A stretch of 64,000 nucleotides of DNA from Mesorhizobium_B sp964242945. Its GTDB lineage: Bacteria > Pseudomonadota > Alphaproteobacteria > Rhizobiales > Rhizobiaceae. Numbering within the stretch: the first letter of the stretch is position 1; each line of letters begins with the position of its first letter. Shown here piece by piece: positions 62,893-64,000 of this stretch. The position numbers and the translations under genes were made by a program. Where the stretch lies: the NCBI GenBank assembly GCA_964242945.1, contig CAXTCF010000002.1:1-64000 (forward strand). Reading direction: 5' to 3'. The notes below the pieces were generated by a model. That model was not told the DNA's origin and searched no databases. It saw nothing but the letters and a program-made list of their open reading frames with translations.

Positions 62893-63666
62893 TCAGGTGG
62901 CGGACTGCTGCACTTCCTCAAGGGCCGGCTCAACCGGCGCCTCTTCGGAGGCGCCGACATCGATACCGGACGAGCCCTGCTGCCGCGCGATGCCGTCGAT
63001 CGCAGCCTTGGCGATCAGGTCGCAGTAGAGCTGGATGGCGCGGGCCGCGTCGTCGTTGCCTGGGATGGGATAGTCGATCTTGTCCGGGTCGCAGTTGGAG
63101 TCGATGATCGCCACGACCGGGATGTTGAGGCGCTTGGCTTCCTGGATCGCGATCGCTTCCTTGTTGGTGTCGATTACGAACATCAGGTCGGGCGTGGAGC
63201 CCATGTTGCGGATGCCGCCGAGCGCCTTTTCCAGCTTCTCGCGTTCGCGATCGAGGTTCAGCCGCTCCTTCTTGGTGAAACCCTGAGCCTCGCCGGCCAG
63301 CATCTCGTCGAGCTTGCGCAGGCGCTGGATCGAATTGGAGATGGTCTTCCAGTTCGTCAGCATGCCGCCAAGCCAGCGGGAGTTGACATAGTACTGCGCG
63401 GAACGCCCCGCCGCGTCGGCGATGATGTCTGACGCCTGACGCTTGGTGCCGACGAAGAGCACGCGGCCGCCGCGCGCGACGGTGTCGGAAACAACCTTGA
63501 GCGCCTGGTGCAGCAACGGCACCGTCTGGCTGAGGTCGATGACGTGGATGTTGTTGCGGGCGCCGTAGATGAAGGGCGCCATCTTCGGGTTCCAGCGGTG
63601 GGTCTGGTGGCCGAAATGCGCGCCGGCTTCGAGAAGCTGGCGCATGCTGAAGTCTGGCAATGCCAT
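62893..63666 (-). CDS. rpsB: 30S ribosomal protein S2
   Basis: The 257-residue protein begins MALPDFSMRQLLEAGAHFGH and has RWNPKMAPFIYGARNNIHVI and NSRWLGGMLTNWKTI. It is first of the long leftward operon. Between it and tsf an inverted repeat GAGGCG-TGAG-CGCCTC (62857-62872) may be a regulatory hairpin. Confidence 0.98.
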   Translation of the reverse strand: MALPDFSMRQLLEAGAHFGHQTHRWNPKMAPFIYGARNNIHVIDLSQTVPLLHQALKVVSDTVARGGRVLFVGTKRQASDIIADAAGRSAQYYVNSRWLGGMLTNWKTISNSIQRLRKLDEMLAGEAQGFTKKERLNLDREREKLEKALGGIRNMGSTPDLMFVIDTNKEAIAIQEAKRLNIPVVAIIDSNCDPDKIDYPIPGNDDAARAIQLYCDLIAKAAIDGIARQQGSSGIDVGASEEAPVEPALEEVQQSAT

Positions 63667-63851
63667 TGTATCGTTGCCTTTCCGGTTGGCCTCCACGGAG
63701 CGCCGACGCGATGGCACTAAGCTTCGCGTCACCGGAGGACACCGCCGGATTTCTCCCGGACGGCAGCCCAAGCTCCGTGTGTGGAATGAGGGCGGATATA
63801 GTTGGGCGCGCCGCAACATGCAAGCGATTACGGCCCGGCGGCAAGCAAGCC

Positions 63852-64000
63852 TCAGTGCTTGCAGGTGTCCCTCGCAGGGTTGAACACCTTCAGGTCCACG
63901 AGCTTGCCCTTCATGGAGAAGTCGCCGTAGTCCATCGTCAGGTCGCGGGTGAGCCCGTTTTCGTGCAGCTTGAAGCTGATGTGGTATTCCGGCAATTCCT
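63852..64000 (-). CDS. EipB/DUF1849-like periplasmic protein (C-terminal part)
   Basis: Only the last 49 codons are in the window. They read YHISFKLHENGLTRDLTMDY, then GDFSMKGKLVDLKVF and end in DTCKH. This resembles the C-terminus of the DUF1849 cell-envelope integrity protein EipB, which has a conserved late cysteine. The position next to rpsB also fits my memory of the Brucella gene order. The upstream part lies outside the window. Confidence 0.65.
   Translation of the reverse strand, partial: ELPEYHISFKLHENGLTRDLTMDYGDFSMKGKLVDLKVFNPARDTCKH

Overview
The window is high-GC chromosomal DNA from an alphaproteobacterium of the Hyphomicrobiales (Rhizobiales), probably a Phyllobacteriaceae/Mesorhizobium-like organism. 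The evidence is the order of the housekeeping genes: gyrA-coaD-ppi-ppi-queA-tgt, nnr-glnB-glnA, and the cluster rpsB-tsf-pyrH-frr-uppS-cdsA-rseP-bamA-lpxD-fabZ-lpxA-lpxI-lpxB followed by gltA and gltX. SOS boxes have the alphaproteobacterial form GTTC-N7-GTTC. The species assignment is inference from gene order only.

Region 1 (1-7.3 kb) is a surface module. A very large repeat-rich DUF4347/Ig-like/RTX-type protein runs leftwards off the window edge. Divergent from it are three tandem tail-collar (MdpB-like) genes and a GNAT acetyltransferase, with a small DUF6916-like gene facing them.

Region 2 (7.7-20 kb) is accessory metabolism. After galE comes a compact six-gene plus-strand operon: inositol-phosphate synthase, HD-domain protein, SAM methyltransferase, xylose-isomerase-like TIM barrel, GT4 glycosyltransferase and PIG-L deacetylase. 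Its logic resembles the first steps of mycothiol synthesis (MshA/MshB) without the cysteine-adding steps. It is the best candidate for an undescribed pathway here. A zinc alcohol dehydrogenase follows, then an opposing pair of an M20 (RocB-like) amidohydrolase and a non-pyrrolysine MttB-family methyltransferase. tRNA-Ser(UGA) ends this region.

Region 3 (20-36 kb) holds a periplasmic caspase-TPR protein, a candidate structured RNA with an intrinsic terminator, uvrA with an SOS box, a PIN-type toxin whose Phd antitoxin carries an unusual ~100-residue insert, nnr, glnB-glnA with a sigma-54 promoter, a DUF4189 protein, ssb with an SOS box, and several membrane proteins.

Region 4 (36-64 kb) is core genome: gyrA; coaD-ppiA-ppiB-queA-tgt; mazG; comEC; gltX; gltA; and the long leftward operon for lipid A, outer-membrane assembly, isoprenoid/phospholipid synthesis and translation. 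The right edge cuts an EipB-like gene. Three local anomalies fall within 7 kb: a run of ten Ns between lpxD and bamA, a homopolymer that destroys the second conserved motif of RseP, and a tsf reading frame that runs into its own terminator. They look more like sequence defects than biology.
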